DNA from: Collinsella sp.
GTDB taxonomy: Bacteria; Actinomycetota; Coriobacteriia; Coriobacteriales; Coriobacteriaceae
DNA length: 21,398 nucleotides
Reading direction: 5' to 3'
Assembly (NCBI GenBank): GCA_014871665.1
Contig: WGSL01000030.1
Location: 1-21,398, forward strand
The notes under the pieces were generated by a model. That model was not told the DNA's origin and made no database searches. It worked only from the letters and a program-made list of their open reading frames with translations. The position numbers and the translations under genes were made by a program. Positions 14,678-21,398 of this stretch are shown here, in pieces. Position 1 is the stretch's first letter; each line of letters opens with the position of its first letter.

Positions 14678-15175
14678 TTAACGGTAGTTGGTGAACTGCA
14701 GCGGCTGGCCGTAGTCCTGGTCGCGCAGGAACTGGATCACGGTCTGCAGCGCATCCTTGGAAGCAGAGGAAACACGCAGTTTGTCGGCCTCAATCGTCAC
14801 CTTGACCTTGAGCTTCTGATCCTTGATGTCCTTATTGATCTTCTTGGCAGTCGTCTGGTCGATACCCTCGACGATGTGACCGAGCACGCGCACGGTACCG
14901 CCCGATGCAGCCTGAGGCGCATCCCAGGACACGGCTTTAAGATCGATGCCGCGCTTGATGAGCTTGGAGCTCAGGACGTCGATAATCTGCTTGGAGACAA
15001 AATCGGCCGGGGCGTTGATCGTAAAGAGCTTGTCGCCCTTCGAAAGCTCGATGGTGGCGCCAGAGTCCTTCAGGTCATAGCGCTGGGAAATCTCGCGCGT
15101 GGTCTGCTGGAAGGCGTTGTCGACCTCTTGCATGTTGACCTCGGACACGACGTCGAAGCTGGAATCTTTAGCCAT
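14678..15175 (-). CDS. YajQ-family (UPF0234) nucleotide-binding protein
   Basis: A 165-residue soluble protein of the YajQ family, with the typical start DSSFDVVSEVNMQEVDNAFQQ and the DLKDSGATIEL, AVSWDAPQAASGGTVR and FLRDQDYGQPLQFTNYR blocks. Family members bind nucleotides or RNA, and some bind cyclic di-GMP; the role in Gram-positives is not settled and nothing here resolves it. AAAGGA lies 6 bases before the ATG. It sits in the ftsK-rodZ-yajQ-rimO-pgsA series, 26 bases after the RodZ-like gene, and rimO follows after another 26 bases, consistent with one operon. Confidence 0.93.
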   Translation of the reverse strand: MAKDSSFDVVSEVNMQEVDNAFQQTTREISQRYDLKDSGATIELSKGDKLFTINAPADFVSKQIIDVLSSKLIKRGIDLKAVSWDAPQAASGGTVRVLGHIVEGIDQTTAKKINKDIKDQKLKVKVTIEADKLRVSSASKDALQTVIQFLRDQDYGQPLQFTNYR

Positions 15176-15201
15176 GATGTTTCCTTTCGCGTACGAGCGG
15201 C

Positions 15202-16713
15202 TTAGTAGCTATCGTACGAATAGTCGGTAGAATCGCTGGGCGTCTGACCGTCAGTTGCGGTATCGGCGCCATCCGTGGACTGGGCATCGGTACCGTCGGT
15301 GGTATCGGTACCATCGGTGGTGTCGGTACCATCAGAACTTTCGCCATTCTCGGAATCAGTCGTCTCCTTCTTGGGAACGGTGATCGTCATGCGCGCCACG
15401 CCCGAGGTCTTAGTATCGTAACGGACCTTTTCACCGTTCTTGGTAACGGTGACATCTGAAGGCTTGGACGTGGTGATCTCGATCGAGGACTCGGGCGTGT
15501 ACTCCTGCTCAAAGGGGCCAGTCGCCTGGGCGCCATAGACCGACTTGCCGTCGACCTTGACCTCAATCCACGCGGTCTTTCCCTTGGCAACGGAGACTTT
15601 GACCTTCGTGACCTCGTTCTCTTCCTTCTTGGCCGTCGTCTTGGTAGCGTCCGAGTCAGTCGACTCATCCGTCGCCTCATCGGTGTCTTCGTCCTCGTCG
15701 ACCGTTTCGGTCTTCTTAGAAGACTTCTTGGTCGTCGTCTTGGTAGCAGTGGGCGTCTCGGGCGTGGTCTCGGGCGCCGAAGATGCGCAGCCGCGCAGAA
15801 GCACCACGATGAGCACAATCAACAGCAGCGCAACGGCACCGATGCCGGCGTAGACGATACGCGGATCGAGGTCGTTGTTTAGAGGAGTACGTGATCCGCC
15901 GCGTCCACGATTGGAACTGCTGCGGCCGCCTCCCTGAGGCATACGACCACGATTGCTATCGGAACGGCCGCGATAGCCACCCTGGCCCTGAAGGCTGCGC
16001 TGACCCGAGCGGGGCGCAAGTTCGCCGCGGCCTTGATAGCCACGCTGGCCCGAACGCGGAGCCGAAGAGCGCTGGCCATACGGCTGTGATTGAGAGCGAA
16101 GACGCGGCGTCACCTGCGTGGTATCGGCATCCGCATAGCCACCGCGAGAGCGTCCCGTAGAGGCACCACGGTAACCGCGATCGGAATAGCCGCCGTCGCC
16201 GTAGCCGGCACGAGGGTCACGCGCCACGCCGCGGGCAGCGGGAAGCGCACGGTCCTCAGGCATCGGCGTACTGCGGAACCGGTCACGCTGTGAGCGAATC
16301 TCCTCGCCCGAACCCGTCTCGGTAATATAACCGGCCTGCTGAGGACGCTGTCCATAGCGGGTCGAACGACCGCCCTGAACCATCAGGAAGCGCCCGTTAT
16401 CGACCGAGGAGCGCGAATTGACGTAGCCAGCGGCGTCCTGAAAACGACCGCCCTGCTGAGACGTCTCGCGTTCGTATGCCATCAGGTCGTCAAAGTAGGC
16501 ATTGACGACCTCGCGCGGATTGAGGCCCAAAAAGCGAGCATAGCTCGAAATCATGCCCTGCGCATAGCCGCGCGGCGGCATCGAAGCAAAGTTACCGGTC
16601 TCGAAAAACTCGATGATCTGCGGCCTGATTTTGATGGTGTTGGCGACCTGCTGAATGGAAAGGCCCATTCGGCGACGCTGCTCGAGCAGCATGTCACCAA
16701 AGCGTGCAGCCAT
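15202..16713 (-). CDS. RodZ-like helix-turn-helix membrane protein with Arg/Gly-rich linker
   Basis: A 503-residue single-pass protein with RodZ architecture. Cytoplasmic HTH_25 domain: about 1-78 (LSIQQVANTIKIRPQIIEFFETGNF). Very long disordered linker: 85-285, rich in Arg, Gly, Ser, Gln and Tyr (RGG, YRG and SGQR units). Membrane helix: about 287-307. Extracellular Thr/Lys/Glu/Asp-rich stalk: 311-368. Beta-rich DUF4115-like domain: about 368-448. Thr-Asp-Gly repeat tail: 455-490. RodZ links the MreB cytoskeleton to the wall-elongation machinery; whether MreB exists in this organism cannot be seen here, so the role is inferred. It corresponds to ymfM between ftsK/spoIIIE and pgsA in Bacillus. 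The ATG overlaps the ftsK stop (TGATG), with GGAGGA as the ribosome site. Confidence 0.88.
   Translation of the reverse strand: MAARFGDMLLEQRRRMGLSIQQVANTIKIRPQIIEFFETGNFASMPPRGYAQGMISSYARFLGLNPREVVNAYFDDLMAYERETSQQGGRFQDAAGYVNSRSSVDNGRFLMVQGGRSTRYGQRPQQAGYITETGSGEEIRSQRDRFRSTPMPEDRALPAARGVARDPRAGYGDGGYSDRGYRGASTGRSRGGYADADTTQVTPRLRSQSQPYGQRSSAPRSGQRGYQGRGELAPRSGQRSLQGQGGYRGRSDSNRGRMPQGGGRSSSNRGRGGSRTPLNNDLDPRIVYAGIGAVALLLIVLIVVLLRGCASSAPETTPETPTATKTTTKKSSKKTETVDEDEDTDEATDESTDSDATKTTAKKEENEVTKVKVSVAKGKTAWIEVKVDGKSVYGAQATGPFEQEYTPESSIEITTSKPSDVTVTKNGEKVRYDTKTSGVARMTITVPKKETTDSENGESSDGTDTTDGTDTTDGTDAQSTDGADTATDGQTPSDSTDYSYDSY
15287..15335. repeat. 18-bp tandem repeat, 2.7 copies, in the RodZ-like gene
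   Basis: The unit TCGGTACCATCGGTGGTG occurs at 15287-15304 (two differences), 15305-15322 and, in part, 15323-15335. It encodes the Thr-Asp-Gly-Thr-Asp-Thr repeats of the C-terminal tail. Near-identical units suggest recent expansion or slippage, so copy number may vary between strains. Confidence 0.8.
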
Positions 16714-19490
16714 CAGAATCCTCCAAACTCACGATCTTCACGTGCCATCTCGGCGTCGACAGACTCCAGCGCGGCAAGCCCCTCCTCGTCCAACAGGACC
16801 TCGCGCGGCTTGGAACCGTCGGGCGGGCCGACGACACCCTTTTCTTCCAGCATGTCCATAATACGCCCGGCGCGCGCATAGCCAACCTTAAGGCGGCGTT
16901 GCAGGCCAGATGTGGAGCCCAGCTGCGATTCCACCACAATATGGGCGGCTTCCCAAATGAGCGGATCATCGTCTTGCGGCTCGGCAACTCCGGTGCGGAC
17001 AATGCCGCCACCCGCCATGGACATGGAAGCGGGCGCCACAGCCGACAGGATCTCCTCATGGTAGTCGGGCTCGCTTTGCGACTTGACGAACTCGACAATC
17101 TCGTTGATTTCATCGTCCGAGACAAAGCAGCCCTGAATACGGCGAGGCTTGCCCCAGTCGACCTTGGAGAACAGCATGTCGCCCAAACCGGTGAGCTTTT
17201 CGGCACCCATCTGGTCGATGATGACGCGCGAGTCGATGCCCGTGGCGACGTTAAAGGCGATGCGGTTGGTGATGTTGGCCTTAATGAGGCCCGTCACCAC
17301 GTTGGAGCTCGGGCGCTGCGTGGCCACGATAAGGTGGATACCGGCGGCACGGCCCAGCTGAGCAATACGCACGATCGAGGCCTCGACATCCTTACCGGCG
17401 ACCATCATCAGGTCCGAGAGCTCGTCGATGATAATGACCAGATAGGGCATCTTTTGCGGCGGGTTATCGTAATGTTCAAACTCGCCGGCGGCCTGCTTTT
17501 CGTTGTAGGTCGAGATCTTACGCACGTTGAGACGCTCGAAGACCTTCAGGCGACGCTCCATCTCGGACACGGCCCATTGCAGAGCGCTCGCGGCCTGCTT
17601 GGGCTCGGTCACTACAGGCACGTAAAGATGCGGCAGACCGTTATAGCCCGCAAGCTCGACGCGCTTGGGGTCGCCCATGATCAAGCGAACGTCCTCGGGA
17701 AGGGCGCGCATGAGCAAGGTCGTGATGATGGAGTTGATCATGACCGACTTACCGGAACCCGTGGTACCGGCGATCAGCAGGTGGGGCATCTTGGCAAGGT
17801 CGGCGACGACCGGCGTACCCTCGGCATCTCGACCGATGGCGAGCTCGAGCGGACCGCCCTTCACATAGGGAAGCACGTCGCCCAGGTTGACGTTCTGGCG
17901 CTTGCGATTGGGGATCTCGATACCCACAAGCGAGGTGCCGGGGATCGGGGCAAAGATACGCACGGACTGGGCAGCAAGCGATAGCGCGATATCGTCCTCG
18001 AGGCTCGAAATCTTGCTCACGCGCTCGCCCTCGCCAGGTTGCAGCTTAAAGGTCGTCACCGTGGGGCCGGCGATCCAGCCGACCACGCGGGCACTACGAC
18101 CAAACTCCAGCAAGGTGGACTGAAGCGACTCGGCAGTCTGTTCCAGCTCCTTGTCAGAAGACGCGGAGGAAGCCGACTGCGGGTTGGCATGCAGAATCTC
18201 AAGTGGCGGAAGTTTGAGGCCGTCCTCTTCTTCGCCCTCGTTATCTGCGGCGCCGCCGTCCGCTCCCCCATCGCTAGCCGCAGCCGATTCGACAGCACTC
18301 AAGGCAGGCGCATCGGCAACCTTGGGATGCTTCAAGAAGTCGGGGATCTGAGGTGCTGCCGAGACAGGATTCACGGCAAACGGCGGCTCGGACTCGTCGA
18401 TCTTATCGGGGTCGTCTTCCATCGAAAGCTGACCGGTTACCTGGTCGCGCTTTGCATGGCGACGCGGCAGCAAAGTTGTCTTTGCGGTCTCAATCGGAGC
18501 CTCGTCGTCCTCGTCATCGCCCTCGGTGAGCTCAATCTCGCTCTCGGACCAAGACGGGTCGGGCTCACTCGTATTGAGTTTGGGCGCAGCCTTGCCCTTC
18601 TTGGCATGGCGGCGCGGCAACAGCGTCGTCTTAGCGCGCTCAGCTTCCACGGCATCGGACACGTCGACAAACGGATCCTCGTCCTCGTCGTCATCGTCCA
18701 AAACCGGGTCCACATCGTTGCCCATGACCGTGGTCACGGCAGCATCGGAGCCCTTTTGACGAAGAATGCTCAGGTGAGGACGGGCAACGCCGGGCACCGA
18801 CAGGGCCTCATCGTCACCCCACGGACTCGCGTTAACATCGGCACGACGGCGCTCGGCAAAATCAGCCGCACGGTCGCGAGCAGAGCGCAAAACGCCGCCC
18901 ACCGAAAAGCCGATGATGACCAGGCCCACGACGACAAGGCCCAACAGGACCACCATCGCGATAGGCTTACCCAGGGCATTCTGCAGCGCACTCGCAATAA
19001 ACGCACCAATGTAGCCACCCGAGGCGGACAGATTTTGCGGCGTGAACATAAGGTCGCACGAGTCGCTCGTACCTGGCACCATCAACGAAAGAATGGAGAC
19101 GACGGCGATAAAGACCACGGCGCCGCCCGCAACAGAGCGCGCATTGAGCGGCGAGTCCTCGCCTAAAAAGAGCGTGGCGGCAAACAGCAAAATGACGATC
19201 GGCAGCACGTAGGCGCCCAGACCAAAGCCCAAGTGGTAGAAACCGGCAACCGCAGCCGTAACGGGCGCAGTCGCCGGCGAAATCACGGCAATAAAGGACG
19301 CAATCGCCAAGACGGCAATGACCACGCCGGCGATATCGCGGTTGGCCGAGGGCTCGACCAAGGGCTCGAAATCATCGAACTCGGACTCGTGACCCTTATT
19401 GGCACGCAGATGGGAACCGGCACCCTTAGCAGATGCCGGTTGGTTGTTGGCCTTATTGCCTTTGGCGTTTTGTGCAGATCCGCGCGCCAA
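16713..19490 (-). CDS. ftsK: DNA translocase FtsK/SpoIIIE
   Basis: A septum-associated DNA pump that clears chromosome ends from the closing division site. The 925-residue protein has a short cytoplasmic start, four or five membrane helices (about 53-71, 76-110, 119-138, 176-199), a 240-residue acidic linker (about 205-445), and the motor: alpha/beta core with Walker A GTTGSGKS (575-582), DPKRVELAGYNGLPHL (607-621), Walker B LVIIIDE (684-690), ATQRPSSNVVTG (723-734), and a C-terminal gamma winged helix (about 842-902) that reads orienting sequences. The linker has two copies of AKTTLLPRRHAK (286-297 and 336-347). The start is TTG with GGAGG six bases upstream inside the end of rnj; no nearby ATG fits. 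Confidence 0.97.
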   Translation of the reverse strand: MARGSAQNAKGNKANNQPASAKGAGSHLRANKGHESEFDDFEPLVEPSANRDIAGVVIAVLAIASFIAVISPATAPVTAAVAGFYHLGFGLGAYVLPIVILLFAATLFLGEDSPLNARSVAGGAVVFIAVVSILSLMVPGTSDSCDLMFTPQNLSASGGYIGAFIASALQNALGKPIAMVVLLGLVVVGLVIIGFSVGGVLRSARDRAADFAERRRADVNASPWGDDEALSVPGVARPHLSILRQKGSDAAVTTVMGNDVDPVLDDDDEDEDPFVDVSDAVEAERAKTTLLPRRHAKKGKAAPKLNTSEPDPSWSESEIELTEGDDEDDEAPIETAKTTLLPRRHAKRDQVTGQLSMEDDPDKIDESEPPFAVNPVSAAPQIPDFLKHPKVADAPALSAVESAAASDGGADGGAADNEGEEEDGLKLPPLEILHANPQSASSASSDKELEQTAESLQSTLLEFGRSARVVGWIAGPTVTTFKLQPGEGERVSKISSLEDDIALSLAAQSVRIFAPIPGTSLVGIEIPNRKRQNVNLGDVLPYVKGGPLELAIGRDAEGTPVVADLAKMPHLLIAGTTGSGKSVMINSIITTLLMRALPEDVRLIMGDPKRVELAGYNGLPHLYVPVVTEPKQAASALQWAVSEMERRLKVFERLNVRKISTYNEKQAAGEFEHYDNPPQKMPYLVIIIDELSDLMMVAGKDVEASIVRIAQLGRAAGIHLIVATQRPSSNVVTGLIKANITNRIAFNVATGIDSRVIIDQMGAEKLTGLGDMLFSKVDWGKPRRIQGCFVSDDEINEIVEFVKSQSEPDYHEEILSAVAPASMSMAGGGIVRTGVAEPQDDDPLIWEAAHIVVESQLGSTSGLQRRLKVGYARAGRIMDMLEEKGVVGPPDGSKPREVLLDEEGLAALESVDAEMAREDREFGGF

Positions 19491-19491
19491 A

Positions 19492-21162
19492 CTAAACCTC
19501 CATGACGACCGGGATGATCATCGGACGAGTGCGCGTACGGCTCCAGATAAAGTTGGAGAGCGAGTCGCGCACGGCCTTGCGAATGGCATCGGAACCGCTG
19601 CTGGTAAAGCTAAACTTACCCTTCTCGATCGTCTTCATAATAGACGCGGAGGCATCCTCGGAGAACTGGTCGTCGATGGCAAACGAGACGCCGCGGCCCG
19701 AGAACTCGATGGCCTCGATCTTCTTGTGCTTGAGCGAGACGATGGCAACAGCGGTAACCATACCGTCGTTGGCGAGCTTCTGGCGATCGCGCAAGACGAT
19801 GGGGTCGGTATCGCCGATACGCAGGCCGTCGACGTAGACGACGCCGGACTCGACGGGCGTACCGCGTTTGACGATACCGCCGCGCATCTCGAGCGTATCG
19901 CCGTTATCGAGGATAAAGATATGATCGTCCTTGATGCCCATCTTGCGAGCCAGCTGGGCATGGGCGCGCAGATGCACGGCTTCACCGTGAACCGGCATAA
20001 AGTACGTGGGCTTGGCCATGGCCATCAGGAGCTTGAGCTCCTCCTGGCTACCGTGGCCCGAGACGTGGACAAGAGCGCGGTTCTTATCCCACACGTCGCA
20101 ACCGAGCTTGGCTAGGCTGTTGACGACCTGCTGGACGGCTTTCTCATTGCCGGGAACAGGAGTTGCCGAGAGGATGACGGTATCGCCCTCGTGGATAGAG
20201 AGCGTCTTGTGCTCGCCATTGGCCATGCGGGACAGGGCCGACAGCGGCTCGCCCTGCGAACCGGTGCACATGACGACAATCTTGTCGTCAGGCAGGTTAT
20301 CAATGTCAAAGGCATCGATGATATCGGCGTCGTCGATGTTGAGGTAGCCCAGCTCGCGCGCGACGCGGGTGTTGGTGAGCATGGAGCGACCGGTCACAAC
20401 GACCTTACGGCCGCACTTACGGGCGGCATCGCAGATCTGCTGCAGGCGATGAATGTGGCTCGAGAACGACGCGACGAACACGCGACCCGGGGCGTTCTTG
20501 ATGGCGTGCAGCAGATTGGGGCCAACCTCGGCCTCGGACTTGGTAAAGCCGGGAACCGTGGCATTGGTGGAGTCGGACAGCAGCAGATCGATGCCCTGCT
20601 TGGCAAAGCGGCTGATAGCGGCGTAGTCGGGCGTAACGCCGTCGATGGGCGTCTGGTCGAGCTTAAAGTCGCCCGTGTGCATAACGGTGCCCTGATTGGT
20701 GCGGATGAACACGCCCAGAGCGCCGGGGATGGAGTGCGTCATCGAGAAGAAGTCGAGCGAGATGCCACCCAGATTGACATGGCTGCCGCCCTTGACCTCA
20801 CGGAACTTGGGCGCGCGGATGCGGAACTCAGAAAGCTTGCCCTCGATAAAGCCAAGCGTCAGCTTGCTCGAGAAGATGGGCACCTTGTTGTTGAGGTCCT
20901 GCAGCAGATACGGAAGCGAACCGGTGTGGTCCTCGTGGCCGTGGGTGACGACGATACCGCGGAGCTTTTCCTCGTTCTCCAAAACATAGGTGTAGTCGGG
21001 AAGCACCAGGTCGATACCGGGCTGGGAGTCATCCGGGAACATGAGACCGGCGTCGACGAGCACCATGTCGTCGCCGCACTCGAAGACCGTCATGTTCTTG
21101 CCGATGCCGTCAAGGCCGCCGAGCGGGATGATCTTCAAGGGAGATGATTTTTTAGCTGCCAT
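19492..21162 (-). CDS. rnj: Ribonuclease J
   Basis: A metallo-beta-lactamase/beta-CASP ribonuclease with 5'-3' exonuclease and endonuclease activity in mRNA decay and rRNA maturation. The 556-residue protein has the zinc motif HGHEDH (74-79), further ligand regions MTHSIPGALG and HTGDFKLD, the beta-CASP segments SDSTNA, ASFSSHIHR and CTGSQGEP, PVHGE, and a C-terminal oligomerisation domain with SGRGVSF. Length is typical. The ATG is fixed by a stop codon two codons upstream in frame. The only ribosome-site-like sequence, AAAGGA, is 14 bases away, unusually far. ftsK starts two bases after the stop. The downstream order rnj-ftsK is frequent in Gram-positives. Confidence 0.98.
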   Translation of the reverse strand: MAAKKSSPLKIIPLGGLDGIGKNMTVFECGDDMVLVDAGLMFPDDSQPGIDLVLPDYTYVLENEEKLRGIVVTHGHEDHTGSLPYLLQDLNNKVPIFSSKLTLGFIEGKLSEFRIRAPKFREVKGGSHVNLGGISLDFFSMTHSIPGALGVFIRTNQGTVMHTGDFKLDQTPIDGVTPDYAAISRFAKQGIDLLLSDSTNATVPGFTKSEAEVGPNLLHAIKNAPGRVFVASFSSHIHRLQQICDAARKCGRKVVVTGRSMLTNTRVARELGYLNIDDADIIDAFDIDNLPDDKIVVMCTGSQGEPLSALSRMANGEHKTLSIHEGDTVILSATPVPGNEKAVQQVVNSLAKLGCDVWDKNRALVHVSGHGSQEELKLLMAMAKPTYFMPVHGEAVHLRAHAQLARKMGIKDDHIFILDNGDTLEMRGGIVKRGTPVESGVVYVDGLRIGDTDPIVLRDRQKLANDGMVTAVAIVSLKHKKIEAIEFSGRGVSFAIDDQFSEDASASIMKTIEKGKFSFTSSGSDAIRKAVRDSLSNFIWSRTRTRPMIIPVVMEV

Positions 21163-21398
21163 AGGTTAGTGTTGTTTCCTTTCTTCGAAACGGGTCTGGA
21201 ACAACCGACGGGGCGCTTCTGGCAAACCGACCGCCGGGAACGTACAAACATGCATCACAGATTCGACGCAGTAACCACAGTATGATACCCATTTGCACAA
21301 CAACAGACCACCCATGCATCAAAGCCCCATCTGAACCTGTGTATCCCGCCGGTCAGGGCTCAGCGGCCCCGGCACGGGCTAAGTTTCCTGCTCTACAG
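21163..21398. other. Non-coding region upstream of rnj
   Basis: No gene is visible in these 236 bases, which must hold the rnj promoter or a readthrough leader. A TATCAT hexamer on the leftward strand (plus 21282-21287) is a possible -10, but no convincing -35 lies 17 bases away. GC-rich complementary segments near 21350-21380 (GCCGG/CCGGC and GGGC/GCCC) could form a hairpin ending a gene to the right of the window. Both are weak. Confidence 0.4.

Noticed and set aside
16704..17984. 426-codon open frame opposite the ftsK motor domain
   Set aside because: Antisense to a highly conserved ATPase region, with low-complexity composition and no ribosome site.
1..21398. CRISPR arrays, tRNA or rRNA genes, insertion sequences, prophage genes
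   Set aside because: No direct repeat-spacer pattern, tRNA-like fold, transposase or phage protein was seen; all major frames are core housekeeping genes.

Overview
The window is a stretch of core bacterial chromosome with no mobile elements, CRISPR array, tRNA or rRNA genes that I can see. GC content is moderately high. SOS boxes are of the Gram-positive type (CGAAC-N4-GTTCG), RNase Y and RNase J are both present, and lexA, a LysM membrane protein and nrdR are adjacent, as in Actinobacteria. SpoVS is present with no other sporulation-specific gene. Together these suggest a Gram-positive of the class Coriobacteriia (Collinsella-like); this assignment is inference and was not checked by database search.

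Layout. Only lexA and the gene after it read rightwards; everything else reads leftwards. From the right end, in transcription order: rnj (RNase J), ftsK (TTG start), a RodZ-like HTH membrane protein, a YajQ-family protein, rimO, pgsA and cinA, closed by a strong hairpin at 12080-12103. Next is recA-recX behind a promoter with an SOS box in its spacer and phased A-tracts upstream. Then comes the RNA/translation block rny, a GHKL-type ATPase of unknown role, spoVS, miaB, miaA and hflX, with stop-start overlaps in miaB-miaA-hflX. At the left are lexA and a DUF1624/HGSNAT-like membrane protein (rightwards), and leftwards a LysM membrane protein, nrdR and dut. The LysM gene and lexA diverge from a 160-bp region carrying three SOS boxes.

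How it fits together. Three themes recur: SOS response and genome maintenance (recA, recX, lexA, the YneA/ChiZ-like LysM protein, FtsK, dUTPase, NrdR); RNA decay and RNA or ribosome modification (RNase J, RNase Y, MiaA, MiaB, RimO, HflX); and envelope and cell shape (PgsA, RodZ-like protein, FtsK). The order resembles the Bacillus subtilis spoIIIE-ymfM-pgsA-cinA-recA-rny-ymdB-spoVS-miaB...miaA...hflX...lexA-yneA arrangement.

The least explained features are: the GHKL ATPase between RNase Y and SpoVS, where B. subtilis has YmdB; a perfect 12-bp inverted repeat that would pair with the nrdR start codon; the long rny leader with two terminator-like hairpins; phased A-tracts upstream of recA; the lexA-coupled DUF1624 protein; and the Arg/Gly-rich linker of the RodZ-like protein. 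I found no clear new multigene system. The RNase Y-ATPase-SpoVS trio is the best candidate.
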